Part shown: piece after piece, positions 6,866 to 14,480 of the stretch
How the letters are laid out: every line of letters begins with the position of its first letter
How positions within the stretch are numbered: the first letter of the stretch is position 1
Assembly (NCBI GenBank): GCA_964549135.1
Contig: CAZJUJ010000056.1
Location: 1 to 18,550, forward strand
Direction: 5' to 3'
DNA length: 18,550 nt
Origin: RUG563 sp964549135
GTDB lineage: Bacteria; Bacillota; Clostridia; Christensenellales; Aristaeellaceae
The notes under the pieces: model-generated
The model's input: the letters and a program-made list of their open reading frames with translations, nothing else
The model's database searches: none
What the model was told of the DNA's origin: nothing
Made by a program: the position numbers and the translations under genes

Positions 6866-8749
6866 ATGGCGCTTCTTACCCATGAGGGGAATAAGCTCTA
6901 TCTGGACGGCAAGGAATTTTATCTGGCCTCCGGCTCCATGCATTATTTCCGCTATCAGCCCGGCGGCTGGCGGCATCGGCTGAAGCTGATGAAGGCCTTT
7001 GGCCTGACCGCCGTGCAGACCTATGTGCCCTGGAATCTGCATGAGCCGGAAAAGGGAAAATTTGATTTTTCCGGGCGGCTGAATCTGCGGGCGTTCCTGC
7101 AGATGTGCCAGGAGGAGGGGCTGTATGTGATGCTGCGGCCCGCGCCCTATATCTGCTCCGAATGCGATCTGGGCGGCCTGCCCTATTGGCTGATGGAAAA
7201 GGATGTTTGCCTGCGCACCATGGATGAGCCCTATATCCGCCATTATACCGAATATTTTCAGCGCCTCTGCCAGGAATTTGTGCCCATGCTTTCCACCCGT
7301 GGCGGGCCCATTCTTGCCGTGGCGCTGGAAAATGAATATGGCAGCTTCGCCATGGACCTGGAATATATCCGCTACTGCGAAAAAATCCATCGGGAAAACG
7401 GCATCGATGTGCCCCTGTTTACCGCTGGCGGCCCCACCATGTATATGCAGGTTTACGGCGGCTTCCCGGAAATCTGGTCGGCCATGGATCTATTGGACGG
7501 CGTGCCCGAGGGCATCCGGACGATGCGCCGCTTCCAGCAGGGCTTTCCCGATTATGTGGCCGAAATGTGGGGCGGCCGCGCCCAGCAGTGGGGTGGCTAT
7601 TTCCTGCGCCAGCCCCCCGAAACCGTGGCCCGGAATTATCAGACGGCGCTGGAGGCCGGGGCGTATGTGAATTTCTATATGTTCTGCGGCGGCACCAATT
7701 ACGGCTTCTTCAGCGGCTCGCTCATCGGCACCTTCCGGGCCGATCCCCCCGGTGCAAAGCCCCGCTATGTGCCCTATGCCACCAGCTATGATGTGGATGC
7801 GCCGGTGGATGAAATGGGCCGCCCCACCAGAAAATATTTCCTTTGCCGGGAGGTGCTGGCCAAATATCGGGGCATGGATATCAGGGATTTGCCCCCTGTG
7901 CCTGCGGATCTGCCGGTGCAGGTGCCCGGGGAAATCCGCTGGCAGGAGAGCCGCCGCCTTTTCGCCCCGGAGACGCTGGCGTATCTTACCGAAAAAAAGC
8001 TCCGGGCAGGGAACGTCCGCCCCATGGAATCGCTGGGCCAGGATTACGGCTGGATTCTGTATTCCGCCACCCTGCGGCGCACCGATCCCCAGGAGCAATT
8101 CCGCCTGCTGATTGACGGGCTGCATGACCGGGCGGATATTTATCTGGACGGCGTTTACCGGGGCACCTATTACCGGGATCGGGCCTATGAGCCCATCGCC
8201 TTTACAATCACCCGGGAAACCATGCGGCTGGATATTCTGGTGGAGAACATGGGCCGCATCTGCTTTGGCTATCAATTGGAGCAGGATTACAAGGGCATCC
8301 TCCATCCCGTGCGCATCAGGGAGGGCGTGGCCTTTGTTACCAACTGGGAGATTCGCTCCCTGCCCATGCGGGATGCCGTGCTGGATCGGCTGATGGAAAG
8401 CACCCCTGCGGACAGCGCCCCCGGCATCGGCCCCCGCTTCTTTACCGGCAGCTTCCGGGGCGTTCCCGGAAAGGATGCGGTAATCGATTTCTGGGCGGAG
8501 GGCGAAAGCGGCCTGACCAAGGGCTTTATCCGGGTGAATGGCTTCAATCTGGGGCGCTACTGGCGCATCGGGCCCCAGCATACCCTCTACATCCCCGGGG
8601 ATATTATGAAGGAGGAAAATACCATCGAGGTATTTGAATTGTATGCTGAGGATCGCTGGCCCGCTCCCGTATTCTGCCCGGAGGTTCAGCTGGATTCTCT
8701 TAAGGAAAACGTGGAATGCATGATGGCTGATCCCGTCCATTACGCATAA
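6866..8749 (+). CDS. Glycoside hydrolase family 35 beta-galactosidase
   Basis: Hydrolyses terminal beta-D-galactosyl residues with retention. The 627-residue protein has no signal peptide, so it should act in the cytoplasm on imported oligosaccharides. GH35 marks appear in order: SGSMHYFRY (22-30), TYVPWNLHEP (52-61), RPAPYICSECDLGGLPYWL (91-109), the acid/base in ALENEYGS (Glu157), the nucleophile in AEMWGG (Glu233), MFCGGTNYGF (272-281) and YDVDAPVDEMGRPTRKY (308-324). C-terminal beta-sandwich regions follow, including FIRVNGFNLGRYW and the GPQHTLYIPG segment. The start at 6866 has AGGAGG (6851-6856) nine bases upstream. It is a single transcription unit with its own promoter and a shared terminator. 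No transporter or sugar regulator is adjacent. Natural substrate not determinable. Confidence 0.94.
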   Translation: MALLTHEGNKLYLDGKEFYLASGSMHYFRYQPGGWRHRLKLMKAFGLTAVQTYVPWNLHEPEKGKFDFSGRLNLRAFLQMCQEEGLYVMLRPAPYICSECDLGGLPYWLMEKDVCLRTMDEPYIRHYTEYFQRLCQEFVPMLSTRGGPILAVALENEYGSFAMDLEYIRYCEKIHRENGIDVPLFTAGGPTMYMQVYGGFPEIWSAMDLLDGVPEGIRTMRRFQQGFPDYVAEMWGGRAQQWGGYFLRQPPETVARNYQTALEAGAYVNFYMFCGGTNYGFFSGSLIGTFRADPPGAKPRYVPYATSYDVDAPVDEMGRPTRKYFLCREVLAKYRGMDIRDLPPVPADLPVQVPGEIRWQESRRLFAPETLAYLTEKKLRAGNVRPMESLGQDYGWILYSATLRRTDPQEQFRLLIDGLHDRADIYLDGVYRGTYYRDRAYEPIAFTITRETMRLDILVENMGRICFGYQLEQDYKGILHPVRIREGVAFVTNWEIRSLPMRDAVLDRLMESTPADSAPGIGPRFFTGSFRGVPGKDAVIDFWAEGESGLTKGFIRVNGFNLGRYWRIGPQHTLYIPGDIMKEENTIEVFELYAEDRWPAPVFCPEVQLDSLKENVECMMADPVHYA

Positions 8750-8758
8750 TGCCGCAGC

Positions 8759-8800
8759 AAAAAAGCCCTTGGCTGTTTCAGCGCAGTCAAGGGCTTTTTT
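8759..8800. terminator. Bidirectional terminator between convergent GH35 and MBL-fold genes
   Basis: GCCCTTG (8765-8771) pairs with CAAGGGC (8788-8794). Six A stand before it and six T after it, so it can stop transcription from both sides. It starts nine bases after the GH35 stop and lies 40 bases beyond the stop of the convergent minus-strand operon. Confidence 0.92.
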
Positions 8801-8839
8801 CTGTATCCGTTCTGCGGGGAGAAAAGGCCCCGCCCGGCA

Positions 8840-9700
8840 TTATTCCATTTTGACCGGCAGATCGGTATCCGAAAAGGGATCGCCGGGGGCGTAGGCATCC
8901 AGCTTTACGTCGGCATCCTCCGTTTCCTCCAGGGCATCCTTGGCCAGGGCGAAGACATGAATGCGCAGTTCATGCTCGCCAAAGGCAAGCTCCACCCGCT
9001 CCCGGGGCTTGGTCAGCGCCAGCACCTCGGTATACTTGGTGCGCCCCCGGCGGGCAAAATCCACCGCCACCTCGGGCCGCCCCTGCCAATGCATGGGGAT
9101 AAAGAGCCGGGGCTTGACCGCCATAATGAAATGATTGGCCCCCGCATCAAAAAGCCCGCCCATCCGGGGATCTACCGGGAACATGGCGATATCGATGGGC
9201 AGCCGCTCGATGGGGCGCACGGCCTCATAATAGGCCCGCTCCGCCTGGGCGATTTCCCGCAGGCTGCTTTCCTCCCGCCAGTGCCAGAGATTCAGATCCC
9301 CGGCGTGGAAAATATGCAGCCCATCCACCGTCACATAGAAGGAAACGCCCTTATCCGTGGAATCAAAGGCCCGGATGTTCACATCCCCCGCTGTCATTTC
9401 CTCTCCGGGCTTCATGCGCTTGCCCCGCTTGCCGATGGGCAGATCATCGGAAACGATATAGGTAATGGGCAGCTTTTCATAATCCCAGCTGTAAATGATT
9501 TCGTCAAAATGATCCTCATGATCATGGGTGACGAATACCAGAATCTGCCGGTATTTTTTCAGATCCTCATTCTGAATCAGCGCGCGCCGGGGCAGGGCAT
9601 GATTTTCCCCCCGCCAGTAATCGAAAATCAGCAGCACATCGCCTACCGCCACCGAAAACCCCGAATGATGATAATAGGTTACCGTTGCCGTGCCGGCCAT
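8840..9700 (-). CDS. MBL-fold metallo-hydrolase
   Basis: A metallo-beta-lactamase-fold hydrolase of 286 residues with a two-metal active site. The signature VTHDHEDHFD gives H59-x-H61-x-D63-H64. Further ligands are probably H132 and D135 (FHAGDLNLWHW) and H204 (PMHW). The N-terminus HHSGFSVAVGDVLLIFDYW is the usual first sheet of the UlaG-like lactonase/phosphodiesterase branch. No signal peptide, so cytoplasmic. The substrate is unknown. It is the last gene of the six-gene operon; GGGAGG lies nine bases before its ATG, inside the end of the upstream gene, whose stop is four bases away, so the two are probably translated together. The tail after residue 255 is acidic and probably disordered. 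Confidence 0.9.
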   Translation of the reverse strand: MAGTATVTYYHHSGFSVAVGDVLLIFDYWRGENHALPRRALIQNEDLKKYRQILVFVTHDHEDHFDEIIYSWDYEKLPITYIVSDDLPIGKRGKRMKPGEEMTAGDVNIRAFDSTDKGVSFYVTVDGLHIFHAGDLNLWHWREESSLREIAQAERAYYEAVRPIERLPIDIAMFPVDPRMGGLFDAGANHFIMAVKPRLFIPMHWQGRPEVAVDFARRGRTKYTEVLALTKPRERVELAFGEHELRIHVFALAKDALEETEDADVKLDAYAPGDPFSDTDLPVKME

Positions 9701-9704
9701 GCGA

Positions 9705-10895
9705 TCATTCCTCCCATTTTTCCGTCAGGCTTCTTCCCTCCGCTTCCGGCAGGGAAAGCCGCATCAGCTGCGCAAGCGTGGGCGCAATATCAATCAGCCG
9801 GGCTTCTGCCAGCTCTCTGCCCGCCGGAATGCCGGGGCCGGAAAGCAAAAGCAGCGTGCGGGCCTGGGGCGCCTCCAGGGAAAAGCCATGCTCCCCGAAG
9901 GTTTCCTCGTCTTCATCAATAAAGCAGCAGTTTTCTTCCGCTTCTGCCGCCAGCCTTACCTCTTTGGGGCCGTGGAGGGCGCGGATATCCTTTTTCACCA
10001 GAATCCGGCGGATGCCCCATTTTTCCCGGTTCGCTTCCAGCGCCTTTTTTGCCGCCGGAAGATCATCGCCGAAAATATACGCGCCCATGCCCAGGCTCTG
10101 GGCCCGTGCGCCGCAGGCGGCCCGCAGCTTTTGATCCAGAAGAATGCCCCGCCGGGCATCCTGCTGGCCATGATCGCTGACGATGCAGAAAAGCGTTTCC
10201 TCCATGAGCCCCGCCTTTTCCACCGCCTGCAGAATCTGGCCCACATGCCTGTCCAGCCGCTCCATGGCGGCATGGGCCTGGGGGCTGTCCGTCCCGTAGG
10301 CGTGGCGCATGGCATCGCAATCCACCAGATGCACGGTCAAAACATCGGGGGGACGGCGGGAGGCATACAGCTTTTCGCAGAGCAGCGCGGCATATTCATC
10401 CAGATCGGGCTGGCGGATGCTCTTGCGCTGCCGCCCGTATAAAAGCTCCATCCGCAGAATCCAGAGGGGAGAGGCATAGGCCAGCATTTTCCTGACCGCG
10501 CTTTCCCCCGGCAGGGGCAGCACCTCGGGAAAATTCCGCCGCGCATAGGGATTTTTCCCCGTGACCGGCCAGAGAATGGAGGCCACATCCAGCCCCTTTT
10601 CCCAGGCGGCCTGATGCAGCGTCTTTTTCCTGATCTGGCCGATTTCCCAGTACCAGCGCCGCATGCGCTTTTCGGTATCCGGCTGAAAGGGCTGGTTATG
10701 CCCGATGCCGTGGCTTTCGGGATAGCAGCCGGTAAGCAGGGAGGCATGGATGGGATAGGTGATGGTGGGGTAAACGGTCTGTACCCGGGTGCAGAAAACG
10801 CCGGCATTTTTCAGGCGCGCCAGATGGGGCAGGGAAAACAGCCTGTCCGCATCGGTCTGGCAGACCGCATCCAGGGAAATCATGCAAAGCCGCAT
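9705..10895 (-). CDS. Alkaline-phosphatase-superfamily phosphodiesterase (type I phosphodiesterase / nucleotide pyrophosphatase family)
   Basis: A 396-residue metal-dependent hydrolase related to nucleotide pyrophosphatase/phosphodiesterases. Predicted metal ligands and nucleophile are in the family order: D9 (ISLDA), T46 in YPTITYPIHASLLTGCYPES followed by HGI, D192 and H196 (VDCDAMRHAYG), D239-H240 (SDHGQ) and H334 (GEHGF). No signal peptide or membrane helix is visible, so it should be cytoplasmic, whereas many relatives are exported. The ribosome-binding site is weak (AGGCAG); the start is only three bases from the end of the TPM gene, which suggests translational coupling. The substrate (nucleotide, phospholipid head group or another phosphodiester) cannot be told. 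It shares the operon with an MBL-fold hydrolase. Confidence 0.88.
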   Translation of the reverse strand: MRLCMISLDAVCQTDADRLFSLPHLARLKNAGVFCTRVQTVYPTITYPIHASLLTGCYPESHGIGHNQPFQPDTEKRMRRWYWEIGQIRKKTLHQAAWEKGLDVASILWPVTGKNPYARRNFPEVLPLPGESAVRKMLAYASPLWILRMELLYGRQRKSIRQPDLDEYAALLCEKLYASRRPPDVLTVHLVDCDAMRHAYGTDSPQAHAAMERLDRHVGQILQAVEKAGLMEETLFCIVSDHGQQDARRGILLDQKLRAACGARAQSLGMGAYIFGDDLPAAKKALEANREKWGIRRILVKKDIRALHGPKEVRLAAEAEENCCFIDEDEETFGEHGFSLEAPQARTLLLLSGPGIPAGRELAEARLIDIAPTLAQLMRLSLPEAEGRSLTEKWEE

Positions 10896-10898
10896 GGC

Positions 10899-11645
10899 TT
10901 ATCGCCTGCCTCTGGGCGGATGGCCGAAATTGAAGCGCCGCGCCCTTTTCTTTTTCCGGAAGAAGAGAAAGTAAATTACCAGCCCCCAAATGATGATCGT
11001 GCGCCAGTTGATTTTGGTTTCCTCCTGGGTCTGCTGCTGGGCCCAGGCTGTTTCCTCTTCCTCCTCCACCTGGGCGAACATGCCGCTCCAGATATCCTTC
11101 CATGCCGAAGGCTGGGGCGTGGCCTGGAGCGCCGTCTGGCCGAAAAGACCGGCGGTATCCAGCTTTTCCCCGGCGGCGCGGGCCATCTGCCCGCTCAGGG
11201 CCAGCAGTATTTCACCCGCCGCGCCGTCATAATCCCGGGAAAGAAAGGCGGTGCGAAAGGAGGTGGAAAGCAGCGTCATCTGCATTTCCCGGGGCACAAG
11301 CGCTTCGGCCCTTTCCCCCAGCGCCAGGGCGTAATCCTCTTCGCCGATTACCATGAGCAAAAGCGCGTCCATTTCGCCCAGCTCCCAGCAGGCGAATAAT
11401 TCCCTGGCATATTCCCGGGCATCCGCGCCGCCCAGAAAATGCCGGGTGACAAGATAGATTTTCCCGCCTGCGGCCTCCTCAAGCCGCTGGGAGAGGGCCG
11501 CCGCATCCCCGGCGGTATCCGGGCTCAGCACCCCCGCCAGATCGGTGACTGCGCCCTGGCAGGCGGGATACTGGCTCTCCGCCCCGGCGGGCAGGAAAAA
11601 CAGACACAGGGCCAGCACAAGCAGCAAAAGCCGCGTTTTCAGCAT
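10899..11645 (-). CDS. TPM-domain protein with signal peptide and C-terminal membrane anchor
   Basis: A 248-residue envelope protein. A signal peptide (MLKTRLLLLVLALCLFFLPAGA, cleavage likely after residue 22) is followed by a TPM domain (about 26-160): VTDLAGVLSPDTAGDAAALS, GGKIYLVTRHFLGGADAREYA, then DALLLMVIGEEDYALALGE. A Glu-rich linker leads to a C-terminal helix (RTIIIWGLVIYFLFF, about 214-228) and a basic tail, so the TPM domain should face outward on a membrane anchor. TPM proteins (YgcG type) are often found next to LemA, as here. Proposed roles in the family include membrane-associated assembly or quality control; the biochemical function is unsettled. Confidence 0.85.
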   Translation of the reverse strand: MLKTRLLLLVLALCLFFLPAGAESQYPACQGAVTDLAGVLSPDTAGDAAALSQRLEEAAGGKIYLVTRHFLGGADAREYARELFACWELGEMDALLLMVIGEEDYALALGERAEALVPREMQMTLLSTSFRTAFLSRDYDGAAGEILLALSGQMARAAGEKLDTAGLFGQTALQATPQPSAWKDIWSGMFAQVEEEEETAWAQQQTQEETKINWRTIIIWGLVIYFLFFRKKKRARRFNFGHPPRGRR

Positions 11646-11661
11646 CGATTTTTCCCTCCCT

Positions 11662-12198
11662 TTACGGCGCGGAGAATTCCTCCGCCGTTTCTACCCCCAG
11701 CAGCGCGGCAATGCGCCCGCTGAAGCTGGCGGAAAGCCGCTGATTGAATTGGGCCGCCGCCGTATTATACTGGGCGCCCGCCGTTTTTTCCTCGCTCTGG
11801 GATAGCATCTGGGGCAAATAGCTTTCCGCATACATGCGATCCCGGCTGTCCTGCTGCACGCTTTCCTGGGCCAGCAGCAGCGCCAGCACATCCTCTGCCG
11901 CTTGGGTCAGCGCTTCATTGGCCGCCGCTTTTTCGGCAAGAGAGGATTCCCCTGCCAGGGTATCCCGGGCCGCGCGCAGACGCGCCACGGCCTCCTGCTC
12001 TTTGGGCAGATGGCGGTCCGCCACCGTCAGCACATTGCAGGCCGATTCCACCCGCGCCATCAGCATGCTTTCCAGCCCGGAAAGGGTTTCCTCCACCATG
12101 GCCCGCTCTTCATTCCAGCCCCGGTATGCGCCGTAGGCCACGCTGAAAAAGAGCATCAGAACCATCAAAAAAAATGCGGCACCGGCTCGCAGCTTCAT
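11662..12198 (-). CDS. LemA family membrane protein
   Basis: A 178-residue protein with one N-terminal membrane helix (AAFFLMVLMLFFSVAYGAY) and an otherwise alpha-helical domain. The LemA signature region near the C-terminus is AQYNTAAAQFNQRLSASFSG followed by RIAALLGVETAEEF, equivalent to the family's YNxxVxxYN...P..ia.llGf pattern. LemA proteins have an extracytoplasmic N-terminal tip and a helical bundle of poorly known function, and often pair with TPM proteins. The start is the ATG at 12198: GGAGGA lies just upstream, and the in-frame TTG at 12213 overlaps that site. It stands 16 bases before the TPM gene in the operon. Confidence 0.82.
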   Translation of the reverse strand: MKLRAGAAFFLMVLMLFFSVAYGAYRGWNEERAMVEETLSGLESMLMARVESACNVLTVADRHLPKEQEAVARLRAARDTLAGESSLAEKAAANEALTQAAEDVLALLLAQESVQQDSRDRMYAESYLPQMLSQSEEKTAGAQYNTAAAQFNQRLSASFSGRIAALLGVETAEEFSAP

Positions 12199-12233
12199 TC
12201 TTTTCTCCTCCAAAGGGCGTTTGCCCGGGGCGC

Positions 12234-12271
12234 GGGGGAGGGGCGCTTTGCTTTCGGCGGCCCTCTCCCCC
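12234..12271 (-). other. Intercistronic hairpin between telA and lemA
   Basis: GGGGGAGGGGC (12234-12244) can pair with GCCCTCTCCCCC (12260-12271), leaving a 15-base loop. It fills most of the 93-base gap, the widest inside this operon, and has no T tract. It could be an mRNA processing or stabilising site that sets different levels for the genes before and after it; this is inference. Confidence 0.5.
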
Positions 12272-12291
12272 GGCGTTTTCCCCGCAGCCCG

Positions 12292-13491
12292 TTACATGGT
12301 CAGCAGCTTCTGCTTGAGATCCTTTTCCATGGTGACCAGGGTCTTTTCGGCCTCCAGGCGCTTCTGGCGGCCCTCCTGCTGAATGCGGGAAACCTCGTTG
12401 ATGGTATCGATCAGGGATTGGTTGGTGGAAACCAGGGTTTCCATATCGATGATGCCGCGCTCGGATTCCTTGGCGGTTTCGATGGTGCCCATCTTGAGGG
12501 TTTCGGCGTTCTTCTTAAGCAGCTCGTTGGTCATATCGGTGACGGCGCGCTGGGCCTTCATCGCCTGCTGGGAATGATGCAGCCCCAGGGCCAGCACCAT
12601 CTGATTCTTCCACAGGGGCAGGGTATTGACCAGGGTGGATTGAATGCGCTCCACCAGCAGGGAATTATTATTCTGGAGCAGGCGGATCTGGGGGGCCATC
12701 TGCATGGAGATCTGGCGGGTGAGCTTCAGATCGTGGATTTTCTTTTCAAAGCGATCGCAATAGGAGGCCAGATCGTTGGCTTTCTGGGCATCCATGGCAT
12801 CGCCGCTCTTTTCGGCGATGGCGCGCAGCTGGGCCAAATCGGTTTCGCGCACCTCCTTGAGGCGCTGCTCCCCGGCCACGATATAGAGGGTCAGCTCATG
12901 GAAATATTCCAGGTTCATATCATAGAGATGATTGAACATGGCCACATCCTTCAGCAGCTGCACCTGATGCTGCTCCAGATTCCCGGCGATCACGCCCACA
13001 TTGGCGGATACATCCTCATATTTGGCCTGGATGGTGGCAATCTGCTTCTTGGCGTTAAAGAAGAGACCCCGCAGCCCCTTGGGCTTTTCACCGGCGGTAT
13101 TGAAATCCTGAAGCTCGGCAATCAGGCTGGTGAGCATATCGCCCACATCGCCGCTGTCGGCGGTCTGCACGCCGCCCAGCACGGTATCGGCAAAGCTGGA
13201 GATTTTCTTCTGGGCATCCGCGCCGTAGAGCATCACATGATCGGGATTGGTCAGATCGATGGTCTTGGCAAATTCAGCCACCTGGGCCTTTTCGGCCTCG
13301 GTCAGGGTAGAATCCAGGGCCTCTACCGCCTCCCGGGCATCGGGTGCGGCGGGGGCATTCATGGAGGCAAGCATATCTACGGCCTTTTCCAGCACCTGCT
13401 TATCCCCCATTTCGGGGTTCAGGGTAAGGACGGGGGCAGAATGCACGGCGGCTTCGGGAGCGGTCTGGACGGCGGTATTGCTTTCAGTCAT
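12292..13491 (-). CDS. telA: TelA family protein (toxic anion resistance family)
   Basis: A 399-residue soluble, largely coiled-coil protein of the TelA (tellurite/toxic anion resistance) family. Recognisable stretches are NLEQHQVQLLKDVAMFNHLY followed by DMN, then ELTLYIVAGEQRLKE, QMAPQIRLLQNNNSLLVERI, and NTLPLWKNQMVLALGLHHSQ. The Pro/Ala-rich first 60 residues look disordered. Members sit on the cytoplasmic side and are linked to resistance to tellurite, cell-wall antibiotics and other envelope stress; the mechanism is unknown. It follows the XpaC-like gene by 44 bases, the classical pairing for this family. AAAGGGG about ten bases before the ATG serves as ribosome-binding site. Confidence 0.94.
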   Translation of the reverse strand: MTESNTAVQTAPEAAVHSAPVLTLNPEMGDKQVLEKAVDMLASMNAPAAPDAREAVEALDSTLTEAEKAQVAEFAKTIDLTNPDHVMLYGADAQKKISSFADTVLGGVQTADSGDVGDMLTSLIAELQDFNTAGEKPKGLRGLFFNAKKQIATIQAKYEDVSANVGVIAGNLEQHQVQLLKDVAMFNHLYDMNLEYFHELTLYIVAGEQRLKEVRETDLAQLRAIAEKSGDAMDAQKANDLASYCDRFEKKIHDLKLTRQISMQMAPQIRLLQNNNSLLVERIQSTLVNTLPLWKNQMVLALGLHHSQQAMKAQRAVTDMTNELLKKNAETLKMGTIETAKESERGIIDMETLVSTNQSLIDTINEVSRIQQEGRQKRLEAEKTLVTMEKDLKQKLLTM

Positions 13492-13535
13492 GGAGAAAAT
13501 CCCCTTTCAAAATAGAATCGTGTATGATGGGGCGA

Positions 13536-14210
13536 TTATTCCTTGCCCCGGATGCCGGAATCGATCAGGCCATCCTGCCTGAGCATGGTTTCCAGTACGT
13601 CAATATCGGTGGAGATATCCATCAGATCATCCTGATACAAGGTATCCAATTGCTTGCGGAAGGCCTTCAGCACCACATCCATGGCCTGGCGGATCTGCTG
13701 CCGGGTCGCCTCGGCGTTCTTGCCCTCCACCTTGCGCTCATCCATCTTGCGGTAGCCGGAGAGCATTTTCAGGGTGGTGGGCAGATAATAATCCATGAAC
13801 CGGCGAATCTGCGGGGCCTTCTGGGGCTGCTCGGCCACGGTGCGGAAAATGCGGTTGGCCACATCATCCAATTGCTCCATCTGCTCGGAAAGGGCCGGAT
13901 CGGGAATGAGATCATTTTCCTGCCGGATCTGCAAAAGCATCTCCTGCCCCTTTTCCACCAGGGAATCCACCGCCTGATCCCCGGTCTTGGGAATCGGCTG
14001 CTGGGCCGGGGCCTTTTTGCTGGTATCCACCCCCTGGGCCATGATGAAGACGATGCGCCCCGCCAGAATAGCCAGCCCGCCGCAGATCAGATAATGCTGC
14101 CAGCGATAGAGCTTGAAAATCAGCGAAAAAAGCACCACCACCACGCCTGCGGCGATGAAAGCGGCGGCATAGCCCTTGGATTGTTTTTTCTTCTTCCCAT
14201 TTTTCTGCAA
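13536..14210 (-). CDS. XpaC-like membrane protein (5-bromo-4-chloroindolyl phosphate hydrolysis family)
   Basis: A 224-residue protein: a very basic N-terminus (KNGKKKKQSK), two adjacent membrane helices (AAAFIAAGVVVVLFSLIF and HYLICGGLAILAGRIVFIM), then a helical cytoplasmic domain. RFMDYYLPTTLKMLSGYRKM is typical of the XpaC family and is followed by a helix ending in DVVLKAFRKQLDTLYQDDLM. The family name comes from an indolyl-phosphate phenotype and does not prove an enzymatic role. I chose the TTG at 14210 as start: AAAGGGGG lies nine bases upstream, and it gives a short lysine-rich head. The ATGs at 14240 and 14249 fall at the predicted promoter and have no good ribosome-binding site. 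First gene of the six-gene operon, directly before telA. Confidence 0.85.
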   Translation of the reverse strand: MQKNGKKKKQSKGYAAAFIAAGVVVVLFSLIFKLYRWQHYLICGGLAILAGRIVFIMAQGVDTSKKAPAQQPIPKTGDQAVDSLVEKGQEMLLQIRQENDLIPDPALSEQMEQLDDVANRIFRTVAEQPQKAPQIRRFMDYYLPTTLKMLSGYRKMDERKVEGKNAEATRQQIRQAMDVVLKAFRKQLDTLYQDDLMDISTDIDVLETMLRQDGLIDSGIRGKE

Positions 14211-14244
14211 GGAATTTTTCCCCCTTTCGGAATACCGCATATTC

Positions 14245-14272
14245 AGCATAGCATGGCAAAAGGAAAACGCAA
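14245..14272 (-). promoter_or_regulatory. Promoter for the xpaC-telA-lemA-TPM operon
   Basis: On the minus strand, TTGCGT (14267-14272), a 16-base spacer and TATGCT (14245-14250). Transcription would start near 14238, about 30 bases before the TTG start codon. This is the best match in the gap after the dapL terminator. Confidence 0.5.
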
Positions 14273-14410
14273 GGCCTTCCCGCCCCAAAGATACATGCTG
14301 ACTGCCCAAAACCGGCTTTTCCACGTTTCAGTATATCATATTTCCCGGTGCATTTCAACGGAAATCCTGACAGCGGCCCGGCTTTCTCGGATTTTTTTGC
14401 CCGCAGGCCG

Positions 14411-14447
14411 AAAAAAGCCCCCGCCGTTTTTGCAAGCGGCAGGGGGC
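14411..14447 (-). terminator. Terminator of the argS-dapF-dapL operon
   Basis: On the minus strand, GCCCCCTGCCG (14437-14447) pairs with CGGCGGGGGC (14417-14426) with a single bulge, followed by six T (14416-14411). It lies 33 bases after the dapL stop and separates this operon from the xpaC operon. The remaining gap to 14272 holds no gene that I can see. Confidence 0.9.
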
Positions 14448-14480
14448 CGAAAAGACGCGGGGCGGCAGGGGGCAGGAGCC

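Noticed and set aside
11902..13515. A long plus-strand open frame opposite telA and the start of lemA
   Set aside because: Antisense shadow of a well-supported TelA gene; low-complexity His/Gly-rich translation.
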